7,398 nucleotides of DNA. Source: Gammaproteobacteria bacterium. GTDB taxonomy: Bacteria > Pseudomonadota > Gammaproteobacteria > Enterobacterales > Psychrobiaceae. The position numbers and the translations under genes are program-made. Below are positions 5,971 to 7,398 of this stretch, in pieces. The stretch spans positions 4,471 to 11,868 of the forward strand of contig JABSRS010000066.1 in assembly GCA_013214885.1 (NCBI GenBank), given 5' to 3'. The notes below the pieces were generated by a model. It ran no database searches. It was not told the DNA's origin and saw only the letters and a list, made by a program, of their open reading frames with translations. The first letter of the stretch is position 1, and the number at the start of each line of letters is the position of its first letter.

Positions 5971-7398
5971 CTATTTAAATACCTTATCTAGCGCAATTGT
6001 TTCAACACTATCGATATTTAATCGGTATTGAGAAATCTGTTTATCTTGATCCGTCAACGCTAGTGGTTTCTCGGCGTTGTAGCTCATTGGTGAGATTTGC
6101 TCAGTGCTTAAACGCTGTGCCATGTCTTTGGCATCGCCACTAACAAATACATACTGAATGTCTTTCGTCGATAAGTGACGCTTAATGGCGGCATTAACCT
6201 GTTTGACATCCAAGGTCGCTAATTTGTTACGGACCATATCAACAAAATCACCCGTGCCATAGAACTCGCTATCGAGGGCATAACCCAATTGGCGATCTTG
6301 ACTAGCAACCAGTTGCGGCACGTAATTTTTCAAGAAATTACGGGTCGCATCAAATTGCTCTGGCGATAAACCATTTTCAATCAACTTGTCAAGTTCAAAC
6401 ATCGCGACCCGTGTTGCAAAGTGGGCGTCTTTGTTATCACGTAAAGGACGTAACCACACTTGGAATATTTGCTCGCTACGACCCAAGTTCGAGTTAGGTT
6501 GAGTGCGATACATGCCGCGCGGGAAGTACTCAATGTACGAGTAATCACCGTAGTTCATGCCACGAATTTGGCGAATTCGTTGATACAAAAAGCTATTGTG
6601 CGAGCGATGCTGACCAAGCCATGAACGTACTAACCACATTGCTACCCAGTCGTCATCACTACGCGTTAAGTTAAGTGGGAAACCAAAGCTGACCGCCGTT
6701 GATTTTAAACCTGGCTTATCGACGATAGTCACATGATGGCCAGTTAAGCTCGGTGCCTTGGCAATGGTTAATCGCTTATTGTCACCAAGTGCTAGCTGGC
6801 CCAAATCGATGGTGAGCTGTTTAAGCATCTGATCTGACATATCACCAGCAACACCTAAGGTTAAATTACCCTGGGTAAGTTGCTCAGCGTAAAAGGCTTG
6901 TAAATCTTCAAGGGTGATCGACTTTAGATCTGAAATATCCCCTAAGTTAAGACTTTGATACGCGTGGCCTTGATAAAGCTTGCTATAGAGCACCTCTTTA
7001 CCGAGTTCTTCGTCATTTGACGCTTTTAGTCCTGACTCAATACTGTTGATTAAATCGGTGCGCAATCGTTCAAGATCATCACTGCGCCAGCCTGGTGTTA
7101 ATAGCTGTTCCATCAGTAGTGGGTACCAACTCGCTAGGTTATCGCGATGTACTCGTGAGCGCAGGCTAAACATTTCTTTATCAACTTGACCATAAAATGA
7201 TGCCGCCAATGGGTAAGAAAGTTGCTTTAGTTCATTGTAACTATGAACATCACTGCCCCCTTGAGTTAGCATCGCAGTAAGTAATGCTGATAGTCCTTTT
7301 TTACCTTCAGGGTCAACGGCAACACCGGTATTAAACAACAAGTTAATATCGATAATTGCTGAATCACTGCGCTTATCTAACAACTGGATTTTTGCGAC
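5971..7398 (-). CDS. M16-family (insulinase-like) peptidase homologue lacking the zinc motif, N-terminus outside window
   Basis: The frame is open to the right edge (reading VAKIQLLDKRSD...), so the start is not seen; a TTG at 7383 is internal. About 475 residues are visible and carry two M16 domains: an N-type half from the edge to roughly residue 150 and an M16_C-type domain after it, with QRIRQIRGMNYGDYSY resembling the conserved R/Y element. In active M16 enzymes the motif HxxEH follows a Gly-Leu, as in GLAHFLEHM. Here the same place reads GLSALLTAM (codons 7296-7270), so both histidines and the glutamate are replaced by Ala, Thr and Ala. This is therefore either the non-catalytic partner of an M16B heterodimer or the inactive C-terminal half of a long two-unit M16 protein; the N-terminal sequence outside the window decides. 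The gene ends with a strong terminator at 5939-5910. Confidence 0.87.
   Translation of the reverse strand, partial: VAKIQLLDKRSDSAIIDINLLFNTGVAVDPEGKKGLSALLTAMLTQGGSDVHSYNELKQLSYPLAASFYGQVDKEMFSLRSRVHRDNLASWYPLLMEQLLTPGWRSDDLERLRTDLINSIESGLKASNDEELGKEVLYSKLYQGHAYQSLNLGDISDLKSITLEDLQAFYAEQLTQGNLTLGVAGDMSDQMLKQLTIDLGQLALGDNKRLTIAKAPSLTGHHVTIVDKPGLKSTAVSFGFPLNLTRSDDDWVAMWLVRSWLGQHRSHNSFLYQRIRQIRGMNYGDYSYIEYFPRGMYRTQPNSNLGRSEQIFQVWLRPLRDNKDAHFATRVAMFELDKLIENGLSPEQFDATRNFLKNYVPQLVASQDRQLGYALDSEFYGTGDFVDMVRNKLATLDVKQVNAAIKRHLSTKDIQYVFVSGDAKDMAQRLSTEQISPMSYNAEKPLALTDQDKQISQYRLNIDSVETIALDKVFK

Overview
The window reads as a chromosomal segment of a facultatively anaerobic marine-type gammaproteobacterium, most likely of the Alteromonadales (Shewanella/Colwellia/Ferrimonas neighbourhood). 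The reasons are a near-colinear match of the first two genes to E. coli ubiU and ubiV as I remember them, fairly AT-rich intergenic DNA, and the mix of protein families. No phage, insertion sequence, CRISPR array, tRNA or rRNA is visible.

Layout. The plus strand holds the end of ubiU (1-781, cut by the left edge) and all of ubiV (791-1672), the two iron-sulphur subunits of the oxygen-independent ubiquinone hydroxylation system. A 265-base gap follows (1673-1937). It contains an unusually well-paired stretch (1722-1872) and then a strong plus-strand terminator (1908-1933). It is the part of the window least explained by known features, and I read it as a candidate structured RNA or palindromic intergenic element. 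From 1938 to the right edge every gene is on the minus strand and converges on ubiUV. In transcription order these are the C-terminal part of an M16-family peptidase homologue lacking its zinc-binding motif (7398-5971, cut by the right edge), its terminator (5939-5910), a large exported or membrane-anchored heparinase II/III-type polysaccharide lyase (5868-3544), an AT-rich gap of about 120 bases, and a tight three-gene operon (3413-1938). That operon encodes a FrnE/DsbA-like thiol oxidoreductase, a conserved protein of unknown function, and a small DUF2007-type protein with a C-terminal RanBP2-type zinc finger.

How the genes work together. UbiU and UbiV act as a heterodimer in anaerobic quinone synthesis. 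The FrnE-like protein and its two followers are very probably co-transcribed (2-base gap, then a 17-base overlap), but their joint role is unknown. The lyase and the M16 homologue are each separated from their downstream neighbours and look like independent units. I found no convincing new multi-gene system. The most novel-looking element is the structured intergenic region after ubiV.
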